DNA of 64,000 nt from Hymenobacter properus (GTDB lineage Bacteria; Bacteroidota; Bacteroidia; Cytophagales; Hymenobacteraceae), in NCBI RefSeq assembly GCF_015694735.1, contig NZ_JADQDP010000006.1, positions 1-64,000 on the forward strand, read 5' to 3'. The position numbers and the translations under genes were made by a program. The stretch's first letter is position 1. The number at the start of each line of letters is the position of its first letter. Under the pieces are notes generated by a model. That model had not been told where the DNA came from, did no database searches, and worked only from the letters and a program-made list of their open reading frames with translations. Of this stretch, positions 41,722 through 50,466 are shown one piece after another.

Positions 41722-42816
41722 ATGAACACCCTTACTGCTGGCTGGGGCCGGCGTGGCAGCCTCGTGTTGCTGCTTGGCGCTCTGCTTGGTGCGGGCACTG
41801 CTTCGGCCCAGATAAAACCCATCCACCGGACCACCGAAACTTCCGGGCAGGAAGCTGCCTATGCCACGCAGAAGCACCTCACGGTGGCCGTCACGAAGTT
41901 TGCCGAGGCGCGGGCTGCCGTGTCGGGCTTCATCCGGCAGCGGGCAGTGCACGTGCAGAAGCAGGAAGAAACGCCCGAGCAGCTCATTGCCGAATTTGCC
42001 CTGGCCAGCCCCGATTTGGTGCGCCTCGACTCACTGACGGCCGCGCTGGGCAACGTGCTCGAAAACAACCTCAACTCCCAGGACCTTAGCGGCCACATCG
42101 GCGAGCTGGAAGCCGAAGCCCTGCGCGCCGCCGACCAGGTGGCCGCCATGGAGCCGCGCCGTAGCCTCGGCAGCCCAGACGAGCAGGCCAACCTGCGCCG
42201 CGACCTGGACCGTGCCACCCAGCGCCTAACCGACTTGCGCCAGCAACTGGCCGGCATTGCTGGCCACGCGGGGCAGGCCTACGTCACGCTGCGCCTGTTC
42301 GATGAGGTGAGCTTCCCGACGGGTAACCGCCGCGTGAGCTTCGTGAACATGCCCGGCGTGGAATATGGCTACCTGCGCCTCGACAACCCCAAAGTGGGCC
42401 TCACCAGCACGGCCTATCAGGGCTACGCGCTGAAGTACCTCGTGACGCGCGGCAAGAGCTACTTCAACCTGGGGTTCTACCGGCCCGTGTCGGGCAACAC
42501 CGGCGAGTCGGACTTCGTGAACGAGCTGTTCGTCATCAACTTCGGCCAGGACTTTTACCCGCGTAACTTCGGCCGGGGCCGGCGGCGCTATTTCAACCTT
42601 TACACCTGCTACCAGCTGGGCGGCTTCATCCTGAACCGCAACAGCGACAAAGGCAACGAATTCGTGCCCAACGCCAACATCGGCATAGGCCTGGAAATCA
42701 TGAAAACGCGGCATGTGCTGATTGATACCAAAGCCAGCTACTTCGTGCCGCTCAACGACCGCAGCCGCGACCTACGCGGCGTGTTGGGGCAGGCGGCGTT
42801 CAACTTCGTGTTTTAA
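41722..42816 (+). CDS. Secreted protein with coiled coil and C-terminal barrel-like segment
   Basis: 364 residues from ATG 41722. Signal peptide to ASAQ (about residue 30). Residues about 40-185 are helical and heptad-like (ALRAADQVAAM, LRRDLDRATQRLTDLRQQLAG). Residues about 190-364 alternate polar and aromatic residues in beta fashion (YFNLGFYRPVSG, ASYFVPLNDRSR) and end in F (AAFNFVF), as outer-membrane barrel proteins do. No family recognised. The upstream 41480-41720 is AT-rich and holds the likely promoter. A second large secreted protein follows beyond a repeat. Confidence 0.65.
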   Translation: MNTLTAGWGRRGSLVLLLGALLGAGTASAQIKPIHRTTETSGQEAAYATQKHLTVAVTKFAEARAAVSGFIRQRAVHVQKQEETPEQLIAEFALASPDLVRLDSLTAALGNVLENNLNSQDLSGHIGELEAEALRAADQVAAMEPRRSLGSPDEQANLRRDLDRATQRLTDLRQQLAGIAGHAGQAYVTLRLFDEVSFPTGNRRVSFVNMPGVEYGYLRLDNPKVGLTSTAYQGYALKYLVTRGKSYFNLGFYRPVSGNTGESDFVNELFVINFGQDFYPRNFGRGRRRYFNLYTCYQLGGFILNRNSDKGNEFVPNANIGIGLEIMKTRHVLIDTKASYFVPLNDRSRDLRGVLGQAAFNFVF

Positions 42817-42839
42817 TTACACAGTTCACAAGCTGGAAC

Positions 42840-42934
42840 GTCATGCCGAGCGCAGCCGAGGCATCTTGCGTGGGGCAGTAATCAGCCCCATTACAACGAA
42901 GCGTGCGAGATGCCTCGGCTGCGCTCGGCATGAC
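42840..42934. repeat. Dispersed inverted repeat between two secreted-protein genes
   Basis: GTCATGCCGAGCGCAGCCG plus AGGCATCTTGCGTG is mirrored by GCGAGATGCCTCGG plus CTGCGCTCGGCATGAC. Compensatory changes relative to other copies (TGCCGAG with CTCGGCA, AGGCATC with GATGCCT) keep the stem paired. Confidence 0.92.
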
Positions 42935-43097
42935 GGTGTTTGTGCGGCACAACGAGGGCAAACGTCCCGAAAAAGTAACGCAAAATCAACTCCTTTTTTG
43001 GACTGGCTTCTGCAAGAATTTAAAGCCGGAACTTTGAAGCCTGGCCCGCCAGGCCCGACCTTTACGCCGTAGGCCCCATTTCGGCCTGCGCGACTAC

Positions 43098-45260
43098 ATG
43101 CCAGCATCAGCATCTTCCCGCGTAATTCTAATCTTTTTTGGGATTTTACTGGGAGTGATGCCGCGGCTGGCAATGGCCCAAACCGCCCCAACCGAACCGC
43201 CGGTGTTGCGCGAAGCCAGCCTGCGCACCGACACCAGCACGTACCTGCTGAGCCGCAACACTGTGCCGGTGCAGGGCACGCCCACGCTGTATTTCTGGTT
43301 TCGGCGCGACGATGAAACCGTGGAGCTGCGCCTCTACCCGGCCAATGCTGCCAGCGCCAAGCCGCTCCGCCTGCGTCGCACGCCCGATTACCAGCAGCTC
43401 GATTCGCTCACCAAAGAGGATGATGGCAGCTTCCGCACGCGGCTTAAGTTTCAGAACCTGACCAGCAGCCAGTTTCTGCGGCTGGTTGTGGAGCAGGCGG
43501 CCGACACCGCCGGCCGGGCGCCCCTACGTCAGGTGGTGCCGTTGCTGCCGCTGGCCCGCACCACGCTGGCCTTGCGCGTGCCCGATAACGAGCTGTTTGT
43601 GGGCGAAGAAAAGGTGTTTGAACTCACCAGCTCGAACCCACGCAACGTGCACGCGGCCGGCGAGTGGGTGCGCGGCCCCGAGTTCGACTACCGCCTAGTG
43701 GCCGAAGCCAACGGTACGCTGCGCCTGCACGTGCTGCCCAACCAGCTGGGCCTACGCACCTTGCAGGTCAAACTTCAGACCGAGCGGCCCACGCTGCTGG
43801 CCGGCAACAAGCTGAGCTACCAACTGCCGGTGCTCAAGCAGGAGTTCAACGTGAAGGCCAGCCGCCTGCGCTTCCTCTCGCCCGACAAGCGCACCGTGAC
43901 GATGGACGAAATCAGCCGGCGCAAGGGCGTGGAGTTGATTCTCGACAACGGTCGCAGCTTCGAGCTGCACCGCACCTACCGGGTGGAAGACCAGGAAGAG
44001 CCCGGCGGCGAGCTGATTGCCGACATCTACACCCGTCAGTTTCTGAGCAATGACCGGGTGCTGTGCTACCTGCGCCCCTATAACACCCACCGCCAAACCG
44101 AGGGCTACCTCTACATCAAGGAAAACGACGCGGCCCGCTACCTCACCAACCTCGACATCACGCCCCAAACCGTGATTCGCAACGTGCAGGTGCTGCACCG
44201 CGGCGGCGATTGGACGCCCGGCCTGAGCGTGAGCCCCGGCGAAACCGTGGACGTGCGCCTCGAAGGCGAGGGCCTGCAAAAGGCGCGTGTGTCGTTCGAG
44301 GACCTGCCCATCATCCCTTCTGATTCGTCGGTGCGGACAGATGCGCGGCTGGTGTTCCGGGTGCGGGTGCCGGTGAATTTTGACAAGCGTAAAAGCACGA
44401 TTTACAACCTGGGCCAGCCCACGGGCTATGCCCTCAGCATCCGCGAGTTTCAGCGGCCGCACCCGCTGGATTTCGTGTCGGTGACGTATGGCGACGCCGC
44501 CCGGCCCATCACCCGCCTCAACGGCCCGGTGCTTTACGACGGCACCATCCGCGACGTGGTGTTTCAGTTCAACCCGGCCGGCATCGACCAGGCCGACCAG
44601 CTTTTTGGCAAGCAGTACCTGAGCTTCGAAATCCGCACCGTCAACGCCAAAGGCGACCTCGTGGAGCTGCGCAACGTGGAAAGCCTGCTGGTGTGCCCCG
44701 GCGACAACTCGCCCCGCGCCGCCTTCTACGCCGACAAGCAGTGCCGCACCGACCCGCTGAGCCTCAATTCCATCCTGAGCCGTAAAACCTACGACCTCGA
44801 CGAGTGGAGCCGCATCTTCGTGACGGTGAAGCACCAGGCCAGCCAGTACGGCGAAACCGGCTACACCCAAACCGTGGAGCTGGTGCTCAAGCGCAGCTAC
44901 AAGTTCGACATCGACGTGAGCTTCCCGGCCGGCCTGCTCACCCGCAAGCAAAAGGAAGACAAATTCGGCGACCTCGGCGGCATTTCGCTGGCTACGCTGG
45001 CCCAGTTTAGCTTCTACAGCCCCAACAAAATCAACCGCCTGCGCCCCTACAAAATTGGCGCCGGCTTCGTGGCCCTCAACGCCTTCAACCTGGGCAGCAG
45101 CACCGCCAACCGCGACCTGGGCGTCGTCATCCTCGGCTCGGTATACCCCACGCGGCGCGAGGCAAAGTTCACGTTTCCGCTGTATTTGGGTGGTGGCTAC
45201 TTGCTAGGCACCTCGCAGTGGTTTTTCATGCTGGGTCCGGGCATTGGGGTGCGGCTATAA
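43098..45260 (+). CDS. Large secreted beta-rich protein, unknown function
   Basis: 720 residues. Signal peptide VILIFFGILLGVMPRLAMA, cleaved before QTA. Most of the protein is beta-rich with repeated modules; around residues 350-470 there are IPT/TIG-like features (LDITPQTVIRNVQVLHRGG, VSPGETVDVRLEGEGL). A Cys pair (VCPGDN, QCRTD) may be disulfide-bonded. The last 90 residues read like barrel strands (KIGAGFVALNAFNLGSS, KFTFPLYLGGGYLLG) and end in L. It is probably surface or outer-membrane associated. The gene at 41722 is the likely partner. No family recognised. Confidence 0.65.
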   Translation: MPASASSRVILIFFGILLGVMPRLAMAQTAPTEPPVLREASLRTDTSTYLLSRNTVPVQGTPTLYFWFRRDDETVELRLYPANAASAKPLRLRRTPDYQQLDSLTKEDDGSFRTRLKFQNLTSSQFLRLVVEQAADTAGRAPLRQVVPLLPLARTTLALRVPDNELFVGEEKVFELTSSNPRNVHAAGEWVRGPEFDYRLVAEANGTLRLHVLPNQLGLRTLQVKLQTERPTLLAGNKLSYQLPVLKQEFNVKASRLRFLSPDKRTVTMDEISRRKGVELILDNGRSFELHRTYRVEDQEEPGGELIADIYTRQFLSNDRVLCYLRPYNTHRQTEGYLYIKENDAARYLTNLDITPQTVIRNVQVLHRGGDWTPGLSVSPGETVDVRLEGEGLQKARVSFEDLPIIPSDSSVRTDARLVFRVRVPVNFDKRKSTIYNLGQPTGYALSIREFQRPHPLDFVSVTYGDAARPITRLNGPVLYDGTIRDVVFQFNPAGIDQADQLFGKQYLSFEIRTVNAKGDLVELRNVESLLVCPGDNSPRAAFYADKQCRTDPLSLNSILSRKTYDLDEWSRIFVTVKHQASQYGETGYTQTVELVLKRSYKFDIDVSFPAGLLTRKQKEDKFGDLGGISLATLAQFSFYSPNKINRLRPYKIGAGFVALNAFNLGSSTANRDLGVVILGSVYPTRREAKFTFPLYLGGGYLLGTSQWFFMLGPGIGVRL

Positions 45261-45262
45261 CC

Positions 45263-45305
45263 AGTTGCCGCATTTGGCGGCACTGCCCGGCCATATGCGG
45301 CAACT
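45263..45305. terminator. Bidirectional terminator hairpin between convergent genes
   Basis: An 11-bp stem, AGTTGCCGCAT (45263-45273) with ATGCGGCAACT (45295-45305), with an inner GGCGG/CCGGCC region and a T/A-rich flank (TGTTATTTAAAAATA). Confidence 0.75.
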
Positions 45306-45311
45306 TGTTAT

Positions 45312-46469
45312 TTAAAAATATAGGCCAGCATCGAAGTGCAGTAAATGCAGAAGGCCTACAGTGGCTTCGGAGTTAGTATTGACGTTGAAGCTAGGCTCCA
45401 GGCGGTCGTAGCGCGCTTCCAGCGAAAGAAATGGCTGTGAGGCGCGATACAGCGTAAGGCCGGCGCCGCCCGCAAACCCAAACACCGTTTGGGTCAACCC
45501 AAGGGTCCGGTTGGGGGTCGAAGGGCTTTTGGGGTAATAGTAAGTCGAGTTATTGTTCAAATTGTTGCCGAAGACGAACCCGGCGTTGGCAAACGGACGG
45601 ACCGCGCCGTGCCCCAGGGTGTAGCGCACCAGGAGTGGGATTTGAATTTGAGAAAACTTTAGCGTCGCGGCCACCGTGTTGGTCGCAATGCCGCTGTTGT
45701 ACGTGGTGGCTTCGGCGGGGCCGTATTCGCTGCGGTACGTCACGTACAGCACCTCGGCCTGCACCGAAAGCGGCGTGCGCGTCGCCATGTTCACCATAAA
45801 GCCCCCTTGGAAGCCAGCGCGGCTGTGAGCCGTGGGATTGAGCGTTTCGGGTAGCAAGTCGCTGCTTAAGAGGTTCAGACCCCCTTTCAGGCCCACGTTT
45901 AGCTGCACACCCGTGCCGTGCTTCACCAAGCGGCTGGGTTGTTGGGGCTGCTTGCAGCGGTTGTAATCCAGGACGAGCTTGGTAAGGCCGGCATTGGAGT
46001 ACGGATAGCGCGCTTGAAACGCGTTGCTGCCGAAGTCAAAGGTTGAGCACCCGGCCAGGTTTCGGGCCAGCGTCAGCTGGTTGGTAATAGGGGCTACTTC
46101 GATGACATAAGCCGAGTCGGGCACTTGCAGGTAGTAGCGCTTTTCCTGTTGGTCATTCTCGCCCGCAAACAGATTAACATAGCCCGCCACCAAGGGCTTT
46201 ACGAACTGAGGCTTGCCATTGCGCCCAACGGTGCGGCTCACGCTTTCGATACCTTGAGCGCCGCCGAATGCGGTAATGTCGGCCGCGGTAAATTCGGCCG
46301 AAGCTTGACCGGCCCGGTAGAGAAGCACCCGGCTAAAATGGCGTCCCACTTGCCGCACTTGCCCGCGCAGCGTGTCGCCCGCGGTAGTAACAACATAATC
46401 GGAAGGAGCTTTCTGGGCAAAACCAACCGAGGCAGAGAGCAGAAGGAAAGAAAGTAGCGGTAAACGCAT
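45312..46469 (-). CDS. PorT-like outer-membrane beta-barrel protein
   Basis: 385 residues. Signal peptide MRLPLLSFLLLSASVGFA, cleaved before QKA. An N-terminal periplasmic part (about 20-190) with VVTTAGDTLRGQVRQ and a Cys pair (GCSTF, NRCKQ) precedes a barrel domain (about 200-385): LNVGLKGGLNLLSSD, then strands such as SVQAEVLYVTYRSEYG, ending in FDAGLYF with C-terminal Phe. This is the porin-family/PorT type common in Bacteroidota. A -7-like TACTTTCG precedes it on the minus strand (about 46503-46510). Confidence 0.8.
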   Translation of the reverse strand: MRLPLLSFLLLSASVGFAQKAPSDYVVTTAGDTLRGQVRQVGRHFSRVLLYRAGQASAEFTAADITAFGGAQGIESVSRTVGRNGKPQFVKPLVAGYVNLFAGENDQQEKRYYLQVPDSAYVIEVAPITNQLTLARNLAGCSTFDFGSNAFQARYPYSNAGLTKLVLDYNRCKQPQQPSRLVKHGTGVQLNVGLKGGLNLLSSDLLPETLNPTAHSRAGFQGGFMVNMATRTPLSVQAEVLYVTYRSEYGPAEATTYNSGIATNTVAATLKFSQIQIPLLVRYTLGHGAVRPFANAGFVFGNNLNNNSTYYYPKSPSTPNRTLGLTQTVFGFAGGAGLTLYRASQPFLSLEARYDRLEPSFNVNTNSEATVGLLHLLHFDAGLYF

Positions 46470-46647
46470 GCAAATTGAAAATGGGGAGGACGAACTGACC
46501 GACGAAAGTAATCCAAGCCATTCACTGTACAGCGCTAAGCGGTGTACTCTACATCACGGAAGGCCATATTCGAACAGCAGTTATTTTACAAGCACCAGCC
46601 AGTGGTTTTCATGCTCGGGCAGGTCATTGGAGTGCGGCTGTAGGTCG

Positions 46648-47169
46648 TTAATGCGGTTCAAAAAGAAGCGGTTCAACATTGAAAAAGTCAGCCAACTGCA
46701 TCGTGAGTCTAAGCGCTTCGTCGCGGTGACGGTAAGGGAATTTGTGAACAATAATTCCTTGATGATTGGCTGCTTCCGTCGAGAGCATTACAATGCAATA
46801 GGCCAATGGATTTTGAACCTGCCAGCCACGCCCACGCGAAATGGGTGTTTCTGAGAAATACTTCATAACCACACCCGTTACACGGGGGAGCCGCCGCCAT
46901 TGTCCTATTCTTAGCCAAAGTATGCTGGTAAAATACCTGTACTGCTGCCAGTCGGAGTGAAGCTCAAAATTTTGGTAATTAAAATGAATAGTGAATGCAC
47001 CAAATAGCATTCCTGTGCCCAAGAACAAGGGCAGTGCAAAATGGCGAGACTGGTCAACTATGCTCGCTGCATAACAGCAAAGAGTCCCACCAATAGTAAG
47101 AATCCAGACTCCAAAACCACGAGCACTCGTGATGGGGTGAATGTTAGTTCGAAAACCCAAAGCTGGCAT
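46648..47169 (-). CDS. Small membrane protein, unknown function
   Basis: 173 residues from ATG 47169 (MPALGFRTNIHPITSARGF). Two hydrophobic helices near the N-terminus (VWILTIGGTLCCYAASIV and LPLFLGTGMLFGAFTIHF) are followed by a cytoplasmic alpha/beta domain. No recognised family. The gene and its flanks (46470-47250) are clearly more AT-rich and use A/T-ending codons more often than the neighbours, suggesting relatively recent acquisition. The frame is open for 20 more codons upstream, but the ATG gives a more typical start. Confidence 0.6.
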   Translation of the reverse strand: MPALGFRTNIHPITSARGFGVWILTIGGTLCCYAASIVDQSRHFALPLFLGTGMLFGAFTIHFNYQNFELHSDWQQYRYFTSILWLRIGQWRRLPRVTGVVMKYFSETPISRGRGWQVQNPLAYCIVMLSTEAANHQGIIVHKFPYRHRDEALRLTMQLADFFNVEPLLFEPH

Positions 47170-47249
47170 AGCGTAGCAGGCTTTATTAAAAGCAAATAAC
47201 CCAGCGAATGTAATCGCCGGGTTATTCAAAAAAAGGTAATCAGGTCGCG

Positions 47250-48986
47250 CTATTGCAGCTTCATATCCGCAATAATGGCCTTAATCTTCTCGTGTGCCAG
47301 CCGTTGCGCCAGGTCAAAATCCACGGCTGATTTCAGGGGCTGCTTCACGCTGAAATAGAACTTGATTTTGGGCTCGGTACCGCTGGGGCGGGCCGATATT
47401 TTGCTGCCGTCTTCGGTGAGGAACTGGAGCACGTTGGAGCTTTCCACGCCGGTATCGGTGGCCAGGCCGGTGGCAAGGTTGTGGATGTGGCCGGTTTTGT
47501 AGTCGCGGATTTCCACCACTTTCAGACCGGCGATTTGCTGCGGCGGGTTGGCGCGCAGGCTGGCCATCATTTCTTGGATTTCCTCGGCGCCGCGCTGGCC
47601 TTTCTTGGTCAGGGAAATCAGGTCTTCCACGTAGAGGCCGTACTGGGCGTACATATCCACCATTTCCTGGTAGAGCGTGCGGCCTTTGTCCTTGGCCACG
47701 GCGGCCATTTCGGCCACCAGCGCGCAGGCCGAAATAGCGTCCTTGTCGCGCACGAAATCGCCGATGAGGAAGCCGTAGCTTTCCTCGCCGCCGCCGATGT
47801 AGGTTTCGCGCCCTTCCTTCTCGCGGATGAGTCCGGCGATGTACTTGAAGCCGGTGAGGGTCTGGTAGCTCGTCACGTTGTAGTGGCGGGCGATGTCGCC
47901 GAGCACCTCGCTCGTCACGATGGTGTACACGATGAAGTCCTGCGGGGTGCTTTGGCCGGCGCGGTGACGGGCCGAAAGCAGGTAGTTGGTGAGCACGGCG
48001 GCGGTTTGGTTGCCGTTGAGCAGCACCCACTCGCCCTTGTCGTTTTTCACACCCACGCCCACGCGGTCAGCGTCGGGGTCGGTGGCCAGCACGATGTCGG
48101 CGTTGGTGGCTTTGGCTTGGTCCAGAGCCAGCTGCATGGCGCTTTTCTCCTCCGGGTTGGGCGACTGCACGGTGGGGAAGTTGCCGTCGGGCGTGGCCTG
48201 GGCCTGCAGCACGTTCACGTTGGTGAAGCCGAACTCGCGCAGCAAGCCGGGCACCAGCGTCACGCCCGAGCCGTGGATGGGCGTGTACACGATGTTCAAA
48301 TCGTGCTGGCGCTGAATGGCGGCCGGGTCGATGCTGAGCTGCTTGGCGGCGGCGAAATACCGCGCGTCAATGTCGGCCCCGATGCTGATGATGCGCGCCG
48401 GGTCGGCCTCAAACTTCACCTCTGTGGGGCTGGTGATTTTGTTGACTTCGGCGATGATGTTTTGGTCGTGCGGGGCCACCACTTGGGAGCCGTCGTTCCA
48501 GTACACCTTGTAGCCGTTGTATTCCTTGGGGTTGTGCGAGGCCGTTATCACGCAGCCGCTCTGGCAGCCCAGCTCCCGAATGGCAAACGACAGCTCCGGC
48601 GTGGGCCGCAAGGCTTCGAACAGGTACACGGTTATGCCGTTGGCCGAGAAAATGCCGGCCGCAATTTCCGCAAAAGCGCGGCTGTTATTGCGCGAGTCGT
48701 GCGCAATGGCCACCTTGATTTCCTGGCCGGGGAAGCTCTGCAGCAGGTAGTTGCACAGGCCCTGGGTGGCCATGCCCAGCGTGTAGCGGTTCATGCGGTT
48801 CGAGCCCGGGCCCATGATGCCGCGCAGGCCGCCGGTGCCAAACTCCAGGGTGCGGTAGAAGGCGTCGGTGAGCTGGTCGTCCTGCCCATCGGCCTGCAGC
48901 TGGCGAATGGCGGCCTGGGTATCGGCGTCGTAGGCGGGCGTGAGCCAGGTATTGATGGTGTTTTGAACTTCGGGGGTGAGGGCCAT
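47250..48986 (-). CDS. Phospho-sugar mutase (phosphoglucomutase/phosphomannomutase family)
   Basis: 578 residues, the length of the PgcA-like bacterial mutases. Substrate-phosphate and catalytic motifs: GTGGLRGIMGPGSNRMN (about 50-66), the phosphoserine S150 in TASHNPKEYNGYK, metal-binding DPDADRVG, sugar-binding GGGEESYGF, and C-terminal RPSGTEPKIKFYF. It interconverts hexose-1- and hexose-6-phosphates in the cytoplasm. The start MALTPEVQNT is canonical. Confidence 0.94.
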   Translation of the reverse strand: MALTPEVQNTINTWLTPAYDADTQAAIRQLQADGQDDQLTDAFYRTLEFGTGGLRGIMGPGSNRMNRYTLGMATQGLCNYLLQSFPGQEIKVAIAHDSRNNSRAFAEIAAGIFSANGITVYLFEALRPTPELSFAIRELGCQSGCVITASHNPKEYNGYKVYWNDGSQVVAPHDQNIIAEVNKITSPTEVKFEADPARIISIGADIDARYFAAAKQLSIDPAAIQRQHDLNIVYTPIHGSGVTLVPGLLREFGFTNVNVLQAQATPDGNFPTVQSPNPEEKSAMQLALDQAKATNADIVLATDPDADRVGVGVKNDKGEWVLLNGNQTAAVLTNYLLSARHRAGQSTPQDFIVYTIVTSEVLGDIARHYNVTSYQTLTGFKYIAGLIREKEGRETYIGGGEESYGFLIGDFVRDKDAISACALVAEMAAVAKDKGRTLYQEMVDMYAQYGLYVEDLISLTKKGQRGAEEIQEMMASLRANPPQQIAGLKVVEIRDYKTGHIHNLATGLATDTGVESSNVLQFLTEDGSKISARPSGTEPKIKFYFSVKQPLKSAVDFDLAQRLAHEKIKAIIADMKLQ

Positions 48987-49102
48987 GAGGGGAAATGAAA
49001 TGTCGATAGCGTCAGAAACGGGCGTAAAGGAAAGAGGTTTGGGCGGAAAAACCGCAGGGCGCAGGTAACCGCTTTATTCAGAAATCCGGCGAAGGGCCGG
49101 GC

Positions 49103-50347
49103 TTAGCGAATGTCGATTTTATGCGAGAAAATGCCGTTGGCCGATTCAACCCGGAGCAAATACAAGCCGGCTGCCACCTGCGAAACATCCAGCGCCTGCG
49201 CCGCACTACCGGCCGGCATCTGCGTGGCAAGAATGGTTCGGCCCTGCATATCCACTAGCGTCAGTGCCAGCGGGCCCGCCGTGGGCGCGGTGCGCGCCAC
49301 CCGAACGGTTTGGTGGGTCGGGTTGGGCGCCACGCTGATGCCGGCCGGTGCCACCGGCCGGGCCGCCGTGGGCCCGGCCGGCGCCAGCCAGGGGCGGGTG
49401 TTCAGCGCATAAAGCCGCTGCGGCACGGTAATAAGATTAACAATCCGCTCGTTGGAAATAAACACGCGGTATTGGTCCACAAACGTCAGCCCCTCGGCCT
49501 GACCGATAAACAGGGCGCTGGGCAGTTCGATGCGCCGCTTGTTGCCGCCCAGAAACTGTCCGCCGCGGAAGTCCGACAGCAGCCACAGAAACGTGGCGCC
49601 GGTGCTGCTGTTGTAGCCCAGCAAGCCCGCGCCGGTACCAGCCGCGTTCAGGTCGGCGGCGGTGATGAGGCCGTTCACGTTGAAGCTGCCTTTGAAATAC
49701 GCCACGTAGGTGCCGGGCTGCGCCGGCACGGTGTAATACTTGGTGCGCAGGTCGACCCAGTTCTTGGTGAACAGGTGCAGTGAGTCGTTGGAGTAGAAAA
49801 AAGCCTCGCAGTCGAAATTGTGGTTGTTGGTGCCGGGGCTGAAATTCGTTTGGTCCGGGTAGCTGAAGTTGATGGCCTGCGCCGTCACCGATTCCGTGGG
49901 CGAGGTGCCGATGGCCGATTTCAGCACCTTGAGCACCTTTAGGTCGCGCCGGTTGCCGTCGTTGTTGCCGAAGTCGCCCACGTACAGGTTCTGCGCGTCG
50001 GCGGCAATGTCTTCCCAGTCCACGTTGGGAAAGTTGGTGATGGTGACCTGCTGCAGCACGTTGCCCGACGTGGAGTCGACCTTAAATAAAACTGGGCCGT
50101 TGCCGCTGTCATTGAACGTCCACAGGCCCTGGCTGGTGAATTGCAGGCCCGAGCTTTCGGGCACGGCAGCGGCCAAAGGCGTTTTGGTAACCACAGCAGT
50201 CGTGGTGGTGGCGTACTGGCAGGAGCCGTCGTTGCCGCGGGCGCCGGGGGCGTAGTTGGTGGCGCGCGGGTCGGGGCAGCCGCTCTGGGCACGGGACTGG
50301 GTGGCTACCAACAAAACCAGCGTAAACAGGAAAATAAATCGGGGCAT
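49103..50347 (-). CDS. Secreted T9SS type A cargo protein with beta-propeller-like domain
   Basis: 414 residues from ATG 50347 (MPRFIFLFTLVLLVATQ). After the signal peptide comes a short Cys-containing segment (GCPDPRATNYAPGARGNDGSC) of the type seen as a small repeat in Bacteroidota surface proteins, then a predicted beta-propeller (SSGLQFTSQGLWTFNDSGNG, VDWEDIAADAQNLYVGDFG). The last 80 residues are a T9SS type A sorting domain (ISVAPNPTHQTVRV…DMQGRTIL…AAGLYLLRVESANG). It is exported across the outer membrane. Function unknown. Confidence 0.82.
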   Translation of the reverse strand: MPRFIFLFTLVLLVATQSRAQSGCPDPRATNYAPGARGNDGSCQYATTTTAVVTKTPLAAAVPESSGLQFTSQGLWTFNDSGNGPVLFKVDSTSGNVLQQVTITNFPNVDWEDIAADAQNLYVGDFGNNDGNRRDLKVLKVLKSAIGTSPTESVTAQAINFSYPDQTNFSPGTNNHNFDCEAFFYSNDSLHLFTKNWVDLRTKYYTVPAQPGTYVAYFKGSFNVNGLITAADLNAAGTGAGLLGYNSSTGATFLWLLSDFRGGQFLGGNKRRIELPSALFIGQAEGLTFVDQYRVFISNERIVNLITVPQRLYALNTRPWLAPAGPTAARPVAPAGISVAPNPTHQTVRVARTAPTAGPLALTLVDMQGRTILATQMPAGSAAQALDVSQVAAGLYLLRVESANGIFSHKIDIR

Positions 50348-50410
50348 TGTGCAAGATAAGTCCAGGTTCCGCGCCTTGTCACCACCCACGTCGCTAACCC
50401 ATTAAAACGC

Positions 50411-50444
50411 AACGTTCCGGCCCAAATAGGTGGGCCGGAACGTT
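50411..50444 (-). terminator. Terminator hairpin between the two T9SS cargo genes
   Basis: A perfect 14-bp stem, AACGTTCCGGCCCA (50411-50424) with TGGGCCGGAACGTT (50431-50444). Read on the minus strand it is followed by GCGTTTTAAT, so it ends the transcript of the 1410-residue protein. Confidence 0.8.
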
Positions 50445-50466
50445 GGTTTCAAAAGGCAGCCGTCCG

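Noticed and set aside
47481..48998. 505-codon open frame on the plus strand across the phosphohexomutase gene
   Set aside because: It is the antisense shadow of a strongly conserved mutase; its translation is Val/His/Gly/Ala-rich without motifs, as expected from GC-rich complementary codons.
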